DNA from: Actinomycetota bacterium
Lineage (GTDB): Bacteria; Actinomycetota; Coriobacteriia; Anaerosomatales; JAENZW01
NCBI GenBank assembly: GCA_016841065.1
Contig: JAENZW010000003.1
Coordinates: forward strand, 1 to 55,314
Direction of reading: 5' to 3'
DNA: 55,314 nucleotides
The notes under the pieces: model-generated
Databases searched by the model: none
What the model saw: only the letters and a program-made list of their open reading frames with translations
Told to the model about the DNA's origin: nothing
Shown: positions 16,613 to 25,442 of the stretch, piece by piece
Numbering within the stretch: the first letter of the stretch is position 1
Layout of the letters: every line of letters begins with the position of its first letter
Translations under genes and position numbers: made by a program

Positions 16613-18145
16613 ATGGATCCGACCATCATCGCGTTGCTTGCGGTCGTCATCGGTGTCGCCCTCGGCTTTGCACTCAATCGATTCCTCGTGCGAGACCGCA
16701 CTACGCGTGCGCGCGAGGACGCTCAGCGCATCGAACAGGATGCTGAGAAGCAGGCCGAGACGCTCAAGAAAGAGGCCTTGATCGAGGCCAAGGACCAGAT
16801 CTTCAAGATGAAGCAGGAGGCTGAGACCGAGGCCAAAGAGCGTCGCAAGGAGCTCACGTCCCTCGAGAATCGGCTCATGCAGCGCGAGGAGAATCTCGAC
16901 CGCAGGGTGGAGTCCGTCGACAAGCGCGAGCATCAGATAGCCAGTCAGGTCGGCCAGATTCAGAAACGTGAGCGCGACCTCGAGGAGCTTGTCGAGGAGG
17001 AGCGTCGGCGTCTCGAGTCCACCGCCGGCATGACGTCGGATGAGGCGAAGACCGTTCTCATGTCGCGTATCGAGGACGACGTCAAGAAAGAAGCCGCCGC
17101 GTTCATCCGTGAAACCGAGTCGCGTGCACGCGAGGAGGCCGACAAGAAGGCCCGCAACATAGTCGGCATCGCCATCCAGCGCGTGGCGGCGGACCACACA
17201 GCCGAATCCACCGTCTCCGTCGTGCACATTCCGAGTGACGACATGAAGGGCCGGATCATCGGGCGTGAAGGACGCAACATCCGCGCATTCGAGTCTCTAA
17301 CGGGAATCAACCTCATCATCGATGACACCCCTGAGGCGGTCATCCTCTCCAGCTTCGACCCGGTTCGTCGCGAAATCGGCCGCATCACGCTCGAATCGTT
17401 GATTGCGGACGGCCGCATTCATCCCGCCCGCATTGAGGAGATGTTCAACAAGGCCGAAGCCGCGGTCGCCCAGCAGGTTCAGGAAGCCGGAGAGCAAGCG
17501 GCTTTCGATGGTGACGTCCACGGACTTCACGCCGAACTCGTGCGCACGCTCGGCAGGCTCAAGTATCGAACCAGCTACGGCCAGAACGTCCTCAATCACT
17601 CGCTCGAGGTCGCTCATCTCGCGGGTGTCATGGCCTCGGAGCTCGGCGTCGATGTCAAGCTCTGCCGACGTGCCGGACTTCTGCACGATCTCGGCAAGGC
17701 CATTGACCACGAGGTCGAAGGTCCGCACGCAGTCATCGGTGCCGATCTGGCGCGCAGAATGAACGAGTCACAGCCGATACAACACTGCATCGAGGCTCAC
17801 CATGCCGATGTCGAGCCCGCGACGGTCGAGGCAGTGATCGTGCAGGCTGCCGACGCAATTTCTGCGGCGCGGCCCGGGGCCCGGCGAGAAACACTCGAGA
17901 GCTACATCAAGCGACTTGAGAAGCTCGAGGCTGTTGCTGAATCGCACGCCGGTGTCGAGAAGTGCTATGCCATGCAGGCGGGTCGCGAGATTCGTGTCAT
18001 GGTCAAGCCCGACGACATCGACGATTCCACCGCGGTCATTCTTGCTCGGGACATCGCGAAGCAGATTGAAGAAGAACTCGAGTACCCCGGCCAGATCAAG
18101 GTCATGGTCATCCGGGAAAGTCGCGCGGTCGACTACGCGAAGTAG
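16613..18145 (+). CDS. rny: Ribonuclease Y
   Basis: RNase Y is a membrane-anchored endoribonuclease that starts mRNA turnover. The 510-residue protein has a single N-terminal membrane helix (about residues 4-24), a long charged coiled coil to about residue 190, a KH RNA-binding domain with [15 protein letters not shown], and an HD domain with [12 protein letters not shown]. The end, [13 protein letters not shown], is typical of the family. A strong AAGGAGGGG site precedes ATG 16613, and a terminator follows. The order recA-(recX)-rny-X-spoVS-miaB matches Bacillus, except that Bacillus has ymdB at X. Confidence 0.97.
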   Translation: MDPTIIALLAVVIGVALGFALNRFLVRDRTTRAREDAQRIEQDAEKQAETLKKEALIEAKDQIFKMKQEAETEAKERRKELTSLENRLMQREENLDRRVESVDKREHQIASQVGQIQKRERDLEELVEEERRRLESTAGMTSDEAKTVLMSRIEDDVKKEAAAFIRETESRAREEADKKARNIVGIAIQRVAADHTAESTVSVVHIPSDDMKGRIIGREGRNIRAFESLTGINLIIDDTPEAVILSSFDPVRREIGRITLESLIADGRIHPARIEEMFNKAEAAVAQQVQEAGEQAAFDGDVHGLHAELVRTLGRLKYRTSYGQNVLNHSLEVAHLAGVMASELGVDVKLCRRAGLLHDLGKAIDHEVEGPHAVIGADLARRMNESQPIQHCIEAHHADVEPATVEAVIVQAADAISAARPGARRETLESYIKRLEKLEAVAESHAGVEKCYAMQAGREIRVMVKPDDIDDSTAVILARDIAKQIEEELEYPGQIKVMVIRESRAVDYAK

Positions 18146-18197
18146 TCCGTTCGCAAGATGCCGAGGCGTATACTCGTGATGGCTACCAGCCATGAAG

Positions 18198-18224
18198 GAA
18201 GGAGGCCGACTAGCGGCCTCCTTC
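18198..18224 (+). terminator. Terminator after rny
   Basis: GAAGGAGGCCG and CGGCCTCCTTC make a perfect 11-bp stem with an ACTAG loop, followed by TGTCGATTG. A smaller perfect hairpin, ATGGCT-ACC-AGCCAT (18179-18193), stands just before it, and TATACT (18169-18174) could be a -10 that starts transcription into both. Confidence 0.75.
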
Positions 18225-18291
18225 TGTCGATTGAACACGCGTCACGCATCAAGCCCGTAGCCACAGACCCGAGAGCCTCCGAGTTGAGCTG

Positions 18292-19374
18292 ATGACAACA
18301 CAGGATAGCGATTCCATGCTCGATTTTGTCTCCGCGGTTTCAGGTGAGACGTATCTGAAGGTCGAGGAGACTCTCGGTGACGGCTTCGTCCGACTACGTG
18401 TCTCGGAGGCAGAGCGTCGTCAGGCGAAGCACGACATACAGAACTTCGAAGATGTCGTGATTGAGCTTCTCAGAAACTCCCGCGACGCTCACGCCCAACG
18501 AATCTTCGTTGCGACCGGCCGTGAAGCCGACGATCGCATCCTCACGATGATCGATGACGGCGTGGGAATACCGCCCAACCTCCACGAGGCGGTGTTCGAG
18601 CCCCGCGTTACCTCCAAGCTTGAGACCATGGTCATGGACCGCTGGGGGGTCCATGGGCGCGGTATGGCCCTATTCTCGGTCAAGTCCAACGTCGGTGAGT
18701 GCATGGTGGCCGCCTCCGACGTGCATCGCGGAGCATCCGTTCTGGTACGCGTCGACACCTCGCTGCTGTCCGAGCGCGCAGACCAGTCGTCTTGGCCGGT
18801 CGTCGAGCGTGATGACACGGGGACCTTGTGCGTAATGCGTGGCCCGCACAATATCGTCAGGCGCGTCCTCGAGTTCGCTTGCGAACACCCAGAGCTGGAT
18901 ATCTATCTCGGATCGCCCGTTGAGATACTCGCAACCATGCATGCCTTGGCTCGAGACACGCTCGACACATCCGACCTGCTCTTCTGTGACGATTCAGGCC
19001 GCCTGCCTGTGTGGCAACGGCCGGCCGCGACATCAGATGCCTCTGACCTTGTTGCCATAGCCGAGTCCATCGCGCTATCGGTGTCCGAACGTTCTGCCCA
19101 CCGAATCTTCGCTGGCGAATTGGCACCATTGGACACGGTTCTTCACCAGGTTCTTGTCGAAGACGAGCCAATCCAACCCGCGCAGCCCGATATCTACCGC
19201 GATCGGCGGGGATTGAAGATCCACGCCGGAGATCTCACTTCCTTCAAGCGAGACCTCACAACAGCATTCGATCAACTCGCTGAGCGCTACTACCTTCACC
19301 TCAAGGGCGAGCCCAGGATCCATGTGGGACGCGATCAGATACGAGTTCGCTTCGACGTTGACAAGGAGGAGTAG
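18292..19374 (+). CDS. GHKL (HSP90-like fold) ATPase of unknown function
   Basis: The first half of this 360-residue soluble protein is a GHKL ATP-binding domain. The N-box has Glu58, Asn62 and Asp65 (ELLRNSRDAHA), the G1 box is DDGVGIP at residues 88-94, and the G2 box is GVHGRGMALFSV near 119-131. No dimerisation/phospho-acceptor domain, receiver or membrane segment is seen, so it is not a normal histidine kinase; the layout is closer to MutL, MORC or HSP90-type ATPases. The C-terminal half is not recognised. It lies between rny and spoVS, the place held by ymdB in Bacillus. The start may be ATG 18292 or ATG 18316; the ribosome site is weak. Confidence 0.75.
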   Translation: MTTQDSDSMLDFVSAVSGETYLKVEETLGDGFVRLRVSEAERRQAKHDIQNFEDVVIELLRNSRDAHAQRIFVATGREADDRILTMIDDGVGIPPNLHEAVFEPRVTSKLETMVMDRWGVHGRGMALFSVKSNVGECMVAASDVHRGASVLVRVDTSLLSERADQSSWPVVERDDTGTLCVMRGPHNIVRRVLEFACEHPELDIYLGSPVEILATMHALARDTLDTSDLLFCDDSGRLPVWQRPAATSDASDLVAIAESIALSVSERSAHRIFAGELAPLDTVLHQVLVEDEPIQPAQPDIYRDRRGLKIHAGDLTSFKRDLTTAFDQLAERYYLHLKGEPRIHVGRDQIRVRFDVDKEE

Positions 19375-19390
19375 GCGCGACGACGCGCCT
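19373..19390 (+). terminator. Hairpin at the end of the GHKL gene
   Basis: AGGCGCG and CGCGCCT form a 7-bp stem around ACGA, overlapping the last bases of the stop codon. TATACT at 19402-19407 and TTGACA at 19414-19419 follow and may belong to a promoter for spoVS, but no well-spaced pair of boxes is evident. Confidence 0.45.
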
Positions 19391-19499
19391 GCCTCTGCGG
19401 TATACTTTCTAATTGACAATCAATCCACACCAGCTATCGCAGCATAGACGTACCCGGTCGCGACGGCGGCCTTGAACCAGAGACCTCGAGGGAGCAGCA

Positions 19500-19772
19500 G
19501 TGGAAGTACTCAAAGTGTCGAGCAAGTCGAACCCCAACTCCGTCGCTGGCGCCCTTGCTGGCATCGTTCGCGAACAGGGTGCTGTAGAGATGCAGACGGT
19601 CGGCGCGGGAGCCCTCAACCAGGCGATCAAAGCGGTCGCGATCGCACGCGGCTTCATCGCCCCCTCAGGTCTCGAGCTCACGTGCGTTCCCGCCTTCGCT
19701 GACATACTCATCAACGGCGAGGAGCGAACAGCAATCCGCCTCCTCATCGAACCTCGCGACATGCATCGGTAG
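19500..19772 (+). CDS. spoVS: Stage V sporulation protein S homologue (Alba-fold)
   Basis: The 90-residue protein matches SpoVS along its full length: MEVLKVSSKSNPNSVAGALA, then GAGALNQAIKAVAIARGF and a final EERTAIRLLIEP. The fold is related to Alba nucleic-acid-binding proteins. In Bacillus it affects septum formation and spore coat assembly, yet the gene is widespread in bacteria that do not sporulate, so a general DNA or RNA role is likely. It starts at GTG 19500 with GAGGGAG at 19488-19494. A PHP-family gene begins 17 bases later. Confidence 0.95.
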   Translation: MEVLKVSSKSNPNSVAGALAGIVREQGAVEMQTVGAGALNQAIKAVAIARGFIAPSGLELTCVPAFADILINGEERTAIRLLIEPRDMHR

Positions 19773-19789
19773 CCCCACGAGGCGGCAAG

Positions 19790-20605
19790 ATGCATCTCGA
19801 CCTCCACGTGCACAGCACGGCTTCGGACGGCTCGCTGTCTGCCGAAGATATCGTGCACACTGCTGACAGCCTCGGACTTGCCGCCATCTCCATCACCGAT
19901 CACGACTCGGTTGCGAGCATCGAACCTGCGCTCGATGCGGCACGCGAATTGAGTGTTCTCGTTGTTCCCGGCGTTGAGCTATCCGCAGTTCATGACGGAC
20001 GTGATGTCCACATCCTCGGCTATTTCGTCAATCACACAGATCTTCACTTTCTCGATACGCTTTCCCGACTCAGAGACGCGCGTCTCGAGCGCGCGACGAT
20101 CATCGTCAACGGACTCGCGGACGCCGGCTACGACGTGTCTCTGCAAGATGTTCTGCTCTTGGCCGAGGGCGCGAGCGTCGGCCGATCACACGTCGCACGC
20201 GCGCTTGTCGACCGCGGTCACGCCGACTCTGTAGGAGACGCATTCGAGCGCTTCGTCGGACGAGGCAAGCCCTACTACGTCCCGAAGCCCGTTGCCGAGC
20301 CGGCCTCGGTTATCGAGACGATTGTCCGAGCGGGCGGGGTGCCGGTGTTGGCTCATCCTGGAATCACACGGATCGACGCCGCAATTGCCGATCTCGTGGG
20401 TTGGGGACTAGTGGGGCTGGAGGCGTACCACGCGGATCACGATCCCGCCGACCGCCAGCGCTACGCACGTCTCGCGGAAGAGCTCGGACTGATCGTCACA
20501 GGCGGCTCCGACTTCCACGGCCCGTTGGCCCCTGGAGCTGCCATCGGGGCGGTCGAAGTGCCTGACGACGTACTGGAGCGACTGCAGGCGGCGTCTCGGC
20601 GCTAG
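19790..20605 (+). CDS. PHP-domain phosphoesterase (RNase AM/TrpH type)
   Basis: This 271-residue protein is a polymerase and histidinol phosphatase (PHP) family hydrolase. Metal ligands are seen in DLHVHS (His6, His8), ITDHDS, PGVELSA, LAHPG and GGSDFHG. Length and motifs match COG0613, which includes E. coli RNase AM (YciV), an enzyme that trims 5' ends of short RNAs and hydrolyses 3',5'-bisphosphonucleotides. That activity would fit a neighbourhood rich in RNA enzymes (RNase Y, MiaB, MiaA). Substrate assignment is by family only. Confidence 0.88.
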   Translation: MHLDLHVHSTASDGSLSAEDIVHTADSLGLAAISITDHDSVASIEPALDAARELSVLVVPGVELSAVHDGRDVHILGYFVNHTDLHFLDTLSRLRDARLERATIIVNGLADAGYDVSLQDVLLLAEGASVGRSHVARALVDRGHADSVGDAFERFVGRGKPYYVPKPVAEPASVIETIVRAGGVPVLAHPGITRIDAAIADLVGWGLVGLEAYHADHDPADRQRYARLAEELGLIVTGGSDFHGPLAPGAAIGAVEVPDDVLERLQAASRR

Positions 20606-20607
20606 TT

Positions 20608-20635
20608 GGCACCCTGGCACCCGAGGAAGGCACCC
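20608..20635 (+). repeat. Three copies of GGCACCC
   Basis: GGCACCC occurs at 20608-20614, 20616-20622 and 20629-20635, just before the miaB promoter region. It could be an operator or chance. A -10-like TACACT follows at 20650-20655. Confidence 0.35.
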
Positions 20636-20664
20636 TCCGGGCGCCGTGCTACACTCGTTCGGCC

Positions 20665-22002
20665 ATGGTCACGACTCCCTTCACGTATCACGTCCGCACC
20701 TTCGGATGTCAGATGAACAAGCACGATTCCGAACGCGTTGCCGGACTTCTGGAATCGAGCGGCCTTTCGCACGGTCCGGATATTGCCTCTGCGGATGTCG
20801 TGGTCTTCATGACGTGCTGCGTTCGAGAGAATGCCGACGGACGCGCCATGGGGCAGGTAGCCTCATTCAAGGCTCTCAAGGACGTGCGTCCACACACCAT
20901 CATCGCCGTCGGCGGATGCGTCTCACAGCGAGATGGCAGCTCACTGCTGCGAGAGCTCCCACATGTGGACATCGTGTTCGGGACGCACAATGTAGGTCGA
21001 TTGCCCGAGCTTCTCTCACGCGCAATGGCAGGGGAGAGAGGCGTCGTCGAGGTGCTTGACGGCACCAACGACTTCGCTAGCGACCTTCCGGGGGTCAGAG
21101 AGCATCCCTGGCACGCATGGGTGCCCATCACTGTGGGTTGCGACAATCACTGCACGTACTGCATCGTGCCCCGAGTCCGCGGCCCCGAGCGCAGTAGAAC
21201 CGTCGAATCAGTCATCGACGAGGTTACTCGATTGGTTGCCGATGGCGTCCGCGAGGTCACCCTCCTCGGCCAGAACGTCAACTCGTACGGCCGAGACTTG
21301 TACGGGCAGCCACGCTTCGCTGAGATTCTCAGCCGTGTCGCGGCGACAGGCGTGCCACGGATTCGGTTCGCGACCAGCCACCCCAAGGATCTGTCGGACG
21401 AGACAATCGCCGTGATGGCAAGCTCGCCGAGCATCTGCAAAGCGCTCCACCTGCCCGTTCAGTCCGGTTCCGACCGCGTTCTGCGCGCGATGAACCGCCA
21501 CTACACGCAGTCGACGTACCTGTCGCTCGTCGGCAGACTGTACGACGCCATCCCGAACCTCGCCCTGTCCACGGATATCATCGTCGGATTTCCCACGGAG
21601 TCCGAAGATGACTTCCAGGACACGCTTCGCGTGGTGCGCGAGGCCCACTACGACCAGGCGTTCACGTTCATCTACTCACCACGCGAAGGCACTCCCGCAG
21701 CGGCGATGGAGGGTCACGTCGACCGAGAGGTCATTCAGGACCGTTTCGATCGTCTTGTCGCAGAGATCCACTCGGGTGCCACAGAGAACAACGCCAAACT
21801 CCTCGGCACGACGCAGCGTGTCCTCGTGGAAGGCGCATCGCGCAGAGACGAGAACGTCCTTGCCGGTCGCAACGAGGGCAACAAGGTCATCCACGCTCCC
21901 ATTCCCATTGGCCGCCGGGCCGAAGAGCTCGCCGGTACCTTCGTGGACGTCGAGATCACCGAGACACACACGTGGTTCCTCGCTGGCACGATCATCGGCT
22001 GA
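20665..22002 (+). CDS. miaB: tRNA-2-methylthio-N6-dimethylallyladenosine synthase
   Basis: MiaB adds the 2-methylthio group to N6-isopentenyladenosine at position 37 of tRNAs reading UNN codons. The 445-residue radical-SAM protein has the MiaB opening RTFGCQMNKHDSER with Cys15, the triad Cys159-x3-Cys163-x2-Cys166 (CDNHCTYC), the VRGPERSR segment and a C-terminal TRAM domain. Its partner MiaA is encoded two genes downstream. No ribosome site is visible, and TACACT at 20650-20655 would place transcription start within a few bases of the ATG, so the mRNA may be leaderless. Confidence 0.95.
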   Translation: MVTTPFTYHVRTFGCQMNKHDSERVAGLLESSGLSHGPDIASADVVVFMTCCVRENADGRAMGQVASFKALKDVRPHTIIAVGGCVSQRDGSSLLRELPHVDIVFGTHNVGRLPELLSRAMAGERGVVEVLDGTNDFASDLPGVREHPWHAWVPITVGCDNHCTYCIVPRVRGPERSRTVESVIDEVTRLVADGVREVTLLGQNVNSYGRDLYGQPRFAEILSRVAATGVPRIRFATSHPKDLSDETIAVMASSPSICKALHLPVQSGSDRVLRAMNRHYTQSTYLSLVGRLYDAIPNLALSTDIIVGFPTESEDDFQDTLRVVREAHYDQAFTFIYSPREGTPAAAMEGHVDREVIQDRFDRLVAEIHSGATENNAKLLGTTQRVLVEGASRRDENVLAGRNEGNKVIHAPIPIGRRAEELAGTFVDVEITETHTWFLAGTIIG

Positions 22003-22053
22003 GCCGTCTGCGGGGTATGTAGACTGGTGTGTGCCTGAATGGAGGGGAGTCCC

Positions 22054-23415
22054 GTGAAGGACGTATTCGGAATCATCGCACCCCACCCACCCATCATGGT
22101 CCCAGGCGTCGGAGGTCCTGACGCGGAGGTGACGGCGGCATCGACGCGCGCGATGGCCGAGGCGGCCGGGCTGCTGCGTCAATGGAATCCCGACACGATC
22201 GTCATCATGTCGCCGCACAGTCCTGCGCTTTCGGACGCTTTCGTGGTCGAAACCGCTCCCCACCTTGGGGGCTCTTTGTCGCACTTTCGCGACCCCGATA
22301 CCCGCCTGGACTGTGACGGTGATCCCGAGCTGGCCGAGCGTCTACTCCAACGGCTTGACGAGCGCGGTATCCCGGCGGTTGACCGTGTCGCGATGCCCGC
22401 ACTCTCGAGCGGCTCCCTTGACCACGGAGTTCTCGTCCCAATGAGCTTCCTGGACCCCGAGTGTAGATGGCGACTTCTCGTGCTCTCACTGTCCTTTCTG
22501 CCGTACGCTGACCATCGCGCCCTCGGCGAGGAGGTTGCAGCAGCCGCAGCGGATCTCGGACGCAAGATAGCCTTCGTCGCCAGCGGCGACTGCAGTCATC
22601 GCCTCAAGCACGAGGCACCAGGCGGCTACTCGCCTCGCGGCGAGGAGCTGGACTCCGAACTTGTCAGGTTGATCGGTTCTTCGGACTTCGACGGCCTATC
22701 CAACCTCGATCCGGATCTCATCGAGAAAGGCGGAGAGTGTGGACTGCGCTCCTTCATCACCCTTGGTGCCGTCGCCCAGCCGGCGCACGCGCGTCTTCTC
22801 TCCTACGAGGGACCATGGGGAGTCGGATACCTCACCGCCGTCGTCAACGAAGCCCTTGTCGGGTCGACGACACCGGCATCAGGTGACAAAGGGGGCGTTC
22901 CCGGCGCTCCGGAGCCCCCGATCGTCGCGCTCGCGCGCGAGGCCATTCAGCGCTACATCACACGCCACGAGACATTCGAACCCGAACCCTTTGCCGAAGA
23001 GGGACTTCCGGCACGTGCTGGTGCCTTCGTGAGCCTCCACCGCGGTCGCGAACTGCGCGGCTGCATAGGCACCATCGCTCCGACCCGCGACACGCTTGCC
23101 GACGAGATCGTCCACAACGCGATAGACGCCGCGATCCACGATCCACGCTTTCCAGAGCTCACCGCGGTCGAACTTGGCGATCTCGACATCAAAGTGGACG
23201 TGCTCCACGCCCCAGAGGAGTGCATCCTCGACGACCTCGATCCCGCGGTCTTCGGCGTAATCGTGTCATCAGGTTGGCGACGCGGACTCCTTCTGCCGGA
23301 TCTCGAGGGTGTTGACACGGCGCAACAGCAAGTGTCCATCGCACGTCGGAAGGCGGGAATCAGCCCGGAAGAGGGCGTCTCGCTCGAGAGATTCCGTGTG
23401 GACCGGTATGCCTGA
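22054..23415 (+). CDS. LigB-type dioxygenase-fold / AMMECR1 fusion (AmmeMemoRadiSam system protein A type)
   Basis: Residues 1 to about 270 of this 453-residue protein resemble class III extradiol dioxygenase B subunits, with IIAPHPPIMVPG at the start and GDCSHRLKHEAPGGY in the middle. Residues from about 285 to the end are an AMMECR1 domain with the hallmark LRGCIG. Fusions of these two domains are known and are filed with the AmmeMemoRadiSam system, whose reaction is not established. The usual separate Memo-like and radical-SAM members are not in the window. I choose GTG 22054 because GGAGGGGAG stands just upstream; ATG 22039 would add five residues. The stop overlaps miaA by 8 bases. Confidence 0.88.
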   Translation: MKDVFGIIAPHPPIMVPGVGGPDAEVTAASTRAMAEAAGLLRQWNPDTIVIMSPHSPALSDAFVVETAPHLGGSLSHFRDPDTRLDCDGDPELAERLLQRLDERGIPAVDRVAMPALSSGSLDHGVLVPMSFLDPECRWRLLVLSLSFLPYADHRALGEEVAAAAADLGRKIAFVASGDCSHRLKHEAPGGYSPRGEELDSELVRLIGSSDFDGLSNLDPDLIEKGGECGLRSFITLGAVAQPAHARLLSYEGPWGVGYLTAVVNEALVGSTTPASGDKGGVPGAPEPPIVALAREAIQRYITRHETFEPEPFAEEGLPARAGAFVSLHRGRELRGCIGTIAPTRDTLADEIVHNAIDAAIHDPRFPELTAVELGDLDIKVDVLHAPEECILDDLDPAVFGVIVSSGWRRGLLLPDLEGVDTAQQQVSIARRKAGISPEEGVSLERFRVDRYA

Positions 23416-24400
23416 GCCCGGCTCGTCCAAGCATCAGGTGGTCGCGGTGGTCGGACCGACGGCAACCGGAAAGACCCTTCTTGCCGAAAGCCTCGCTCTC
23501 GACCTAGGCGGCGAAGTCGTCACTGCAGACTCCGCGCAAGTGTATCGGGGCATGGATATCGGCACCTCCAAGCCTCCCGAGGCCGAGCGACGCGTCGTCC
23601 ATCACTGCATCGATCTCGTTGAGCCGGGAACGCCATACTCGGCTGCACTGTTCCAGCGCCACTCGCGTGAGGTGATTGACCGACTTCTCGGCAAGGGCAT
23701 TCTTCCGGTTGTCGCAGGGGGCACCGGCTTGTACGTGCGCGCTGCGCTCGATGAGATGGAGTTTCCCTCCGGGGAAGTGTCTGGCGAGATTAGGGTTCGC
23801 CTCGAAGAGACCGCCAAACGCCTCGGGGCTGAAGCGATGCACGATCGTCTAGCGGAAATCGATCCTGAGGCCGCAGTCCTGATCCATCCCCGGAACGTCC
23901 GACGCACCATCCGGGCCCTCGAGATGGCCGAGAAAGGGGCTAGCTACGCGGGGCAGGCCGCCCGCTTCGCCGAGCGGAGAGCGGTGTATGACGCCGCCCA
24001 TATCGGACTCGCAATGCAGCGCGCTGTCCTATACGCGCGCATCGACGCACGGGTCGACGCCATGCTGGAGGCGGGACTGCTTGAGGAGGTCGAATCGCTC
24101 CTCGAATTGGGATTCCACGACGCACTCACTGCGTCGCAAGCCATCGGCTACAAGGAGTTCGTTCCGGTGATCACCTCTGGCACCGACCTCACCGAAGCCA
24201 TCGACGCCGTGAAGCGCGCAACGAGACGCTACGCGAAACGCCAGCTGTCGTGGTTCAAGGCGGACCCACGCATACGCTGGATCGATGTAACCGACCTGTC
24301 ACCGGCACGGGCCCTGGAAAGAGCTCGCGAGCTGCTATCATCGGACCAACCTAGCCCGTATCCATGCGACGGAGTCGCCGAAGCGGAGGTCTCGCCCTGA
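23408..24400 (+). CDS. miaA: tRNA dimethylallyltransferase
   Basis: MiaA moves the dimethylallyl group onto A37 of tRNAs, giving the substrate of MiaB. The 330-residue protein has P-loop GPTATGKT at residues 16-23, then DSAQVYRGMDIGTSKP, AGGTGLY and the C-terminal TRRYAKRQLSWF segment. ATG 23408 lies within the last 8 bases of the previous gene, so translation is coupled. The frame is open farther upstream, but that stretch encodes the AMMECR1 domain in another frame. Confidence 0.96.
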   Translation: MPEPGSSKHQVVAVVGPTATGKTLLAESLALDLGGEVVTADSAQVYRGMDIGTSKPPEAERRVVHHCIDLVEPGTPYSAALFQRHSREVIDRLLGKGILPVVAGGTGLYVRAALDEMEFPSGEVSGEIRVRLEETAKRLGAEAMHDRLAEIDPEAAVLIHPRNVRRTIRALEMAEKGASYAGQAARFAERRAVYDAAHIGLAMQRAVLYARIDARVDAMLEAGLLEEVESLLELGFHDALTASQAIGYKEFVPVITSGTDLTEAIDAVKRATRRYAKRQLSWFKADPRIRWIDVTDLSPARALERARELLSSDQPSPYPCDGVAEAEVSP

Positions 24401-24436
24401 CGCACGGGTGAGCCGGAGATTGAACCGGAGAGTGCC

Positions 24437-25309
24437 ATGGACGTCGCGTTCGCCAAGATGCACGGGCTCGGCAACGATTTCGTCGTCATCGACGACCCAG
24501 CCGAGCAGCTCGATCTCACCGAGGACGCCGTTCGCTGGATCTGCGACCGTCGCTTCGGCATCGGTGGCGATGGGCTCATCCTCGTGCGACCCGCGACGAC
24601 TGATGCGGCCGACTACTACATGCTCTTCTTCAACGCCGATGGCTCGAAGGCCGAGATGTGTGGCAACGGCATCCGTTGCATGACGAAGTACCTCGTCGAC
24701 GCCAGGATCCTCTCCGAAGACGCCGATTCTGTCCGCATCCAGACCCTCGGCGGCATCAAGCCGATCACTTTCACCCGTGACGACCAGGCGCTCATGCATA
24801 TGGCCACGGTGGATATGGGCGAGCCGATCCTCGACCCTCCGGCGATTCCGACGACCTTTCCGGGCTCTCAGGTGTTCGAGTGTCCGCTCGAAACACCCCT
24901 CGGGACGTATCACGTCACGGCCCTTTCGATGGGGAACCCGCACGCGGTCATCTTCGTCGAGAACGTGGGCGAAGCTCCCGTGGACACCGTAGGACCCGCG
25001 ATCGAAACCCACGAAGCGTTTCCAAACAAGACGAACGTCGAGTTCGCCGAGTACGTCGGAGACGAGCTCATCCGTCTGCGCGTCTGGGAGCGGGGAGTGG
25101 GGGAGACGCTCGCCTGCGGGACCGGCGCGTGTGCGACCCTCGTCGCAGCCTCACTCGCGTGTCTTGTCGGCAGGACCGCCACTCTCGAGCTTCCCGGAGG
25201 CGAGCTGCATGTTCGCTGGGACGAAGACGGTCACGTCTACATGACCGGACCCGCTACGACCGTGTTCCAAGGCACACTCGTGATTCCTGATGACGGAGAC
25301 CTGTCGTAG
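24437..25309 (+). CDS. dapF: Diaminopimelate epimerase
   Basis: DapF turns LL-diaminopimelate into the meso form used in peptidoglycan and lysine synthesis. The 290-residue protein has the opening KMHGLGNDFVVID and both catalytic cysteines, in AEMCGNGIRC and in LACGTGACAT. The ATG follows CGGAGAG at a good distance. dapL, which makes its substrate, comes next, so the last DAP steps are paired here while dapB and dapA lie near the window start. Confidence 0.97.
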   Translation: MDVAFAKMHGLGNDFVVIDDPAEQLDLTEDAVRWICDRRFGIGGDGLILVRPATTDAADYYMLFFNADGSKAEMCGNGIRCMTKYLVDARILSEDADSVRIQTLGGIKPITFTRDDQALMHMATVDMGEPILDPPAIPTTFPGSQVFECPLETPLGTYHVTALSMGNPHAVIFVENVGEAPVDTVGPAIETHEAFPNKTNVEFAEYVGDELIRLRVWERGVGETLACGTGACATLVAASLACLVGRTATLELPGGELHVRWDEDGHVYMTGPATTVFQGTLVIPDDGDLS

Positions 25310-25442
25310 CTACACACATGCACAATCGTGTGTGCGCTCCTGCAACGCGTCTTCGACCGTCTGCTACCATGTTCCGAACGAACTGCACACTCGTGCGTCT
25401 TGACCGCCTGCCCGAAGGCCTGAAGAAGGGGATGTTCGCACC

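Noticed and set aside
18292-19374. Sensor histidine kinase
   Set aside because: The GHKL boxes are present, but there is no phospho-acceptor helix, no sensor or membrane part, and no response regulator gene nearby.
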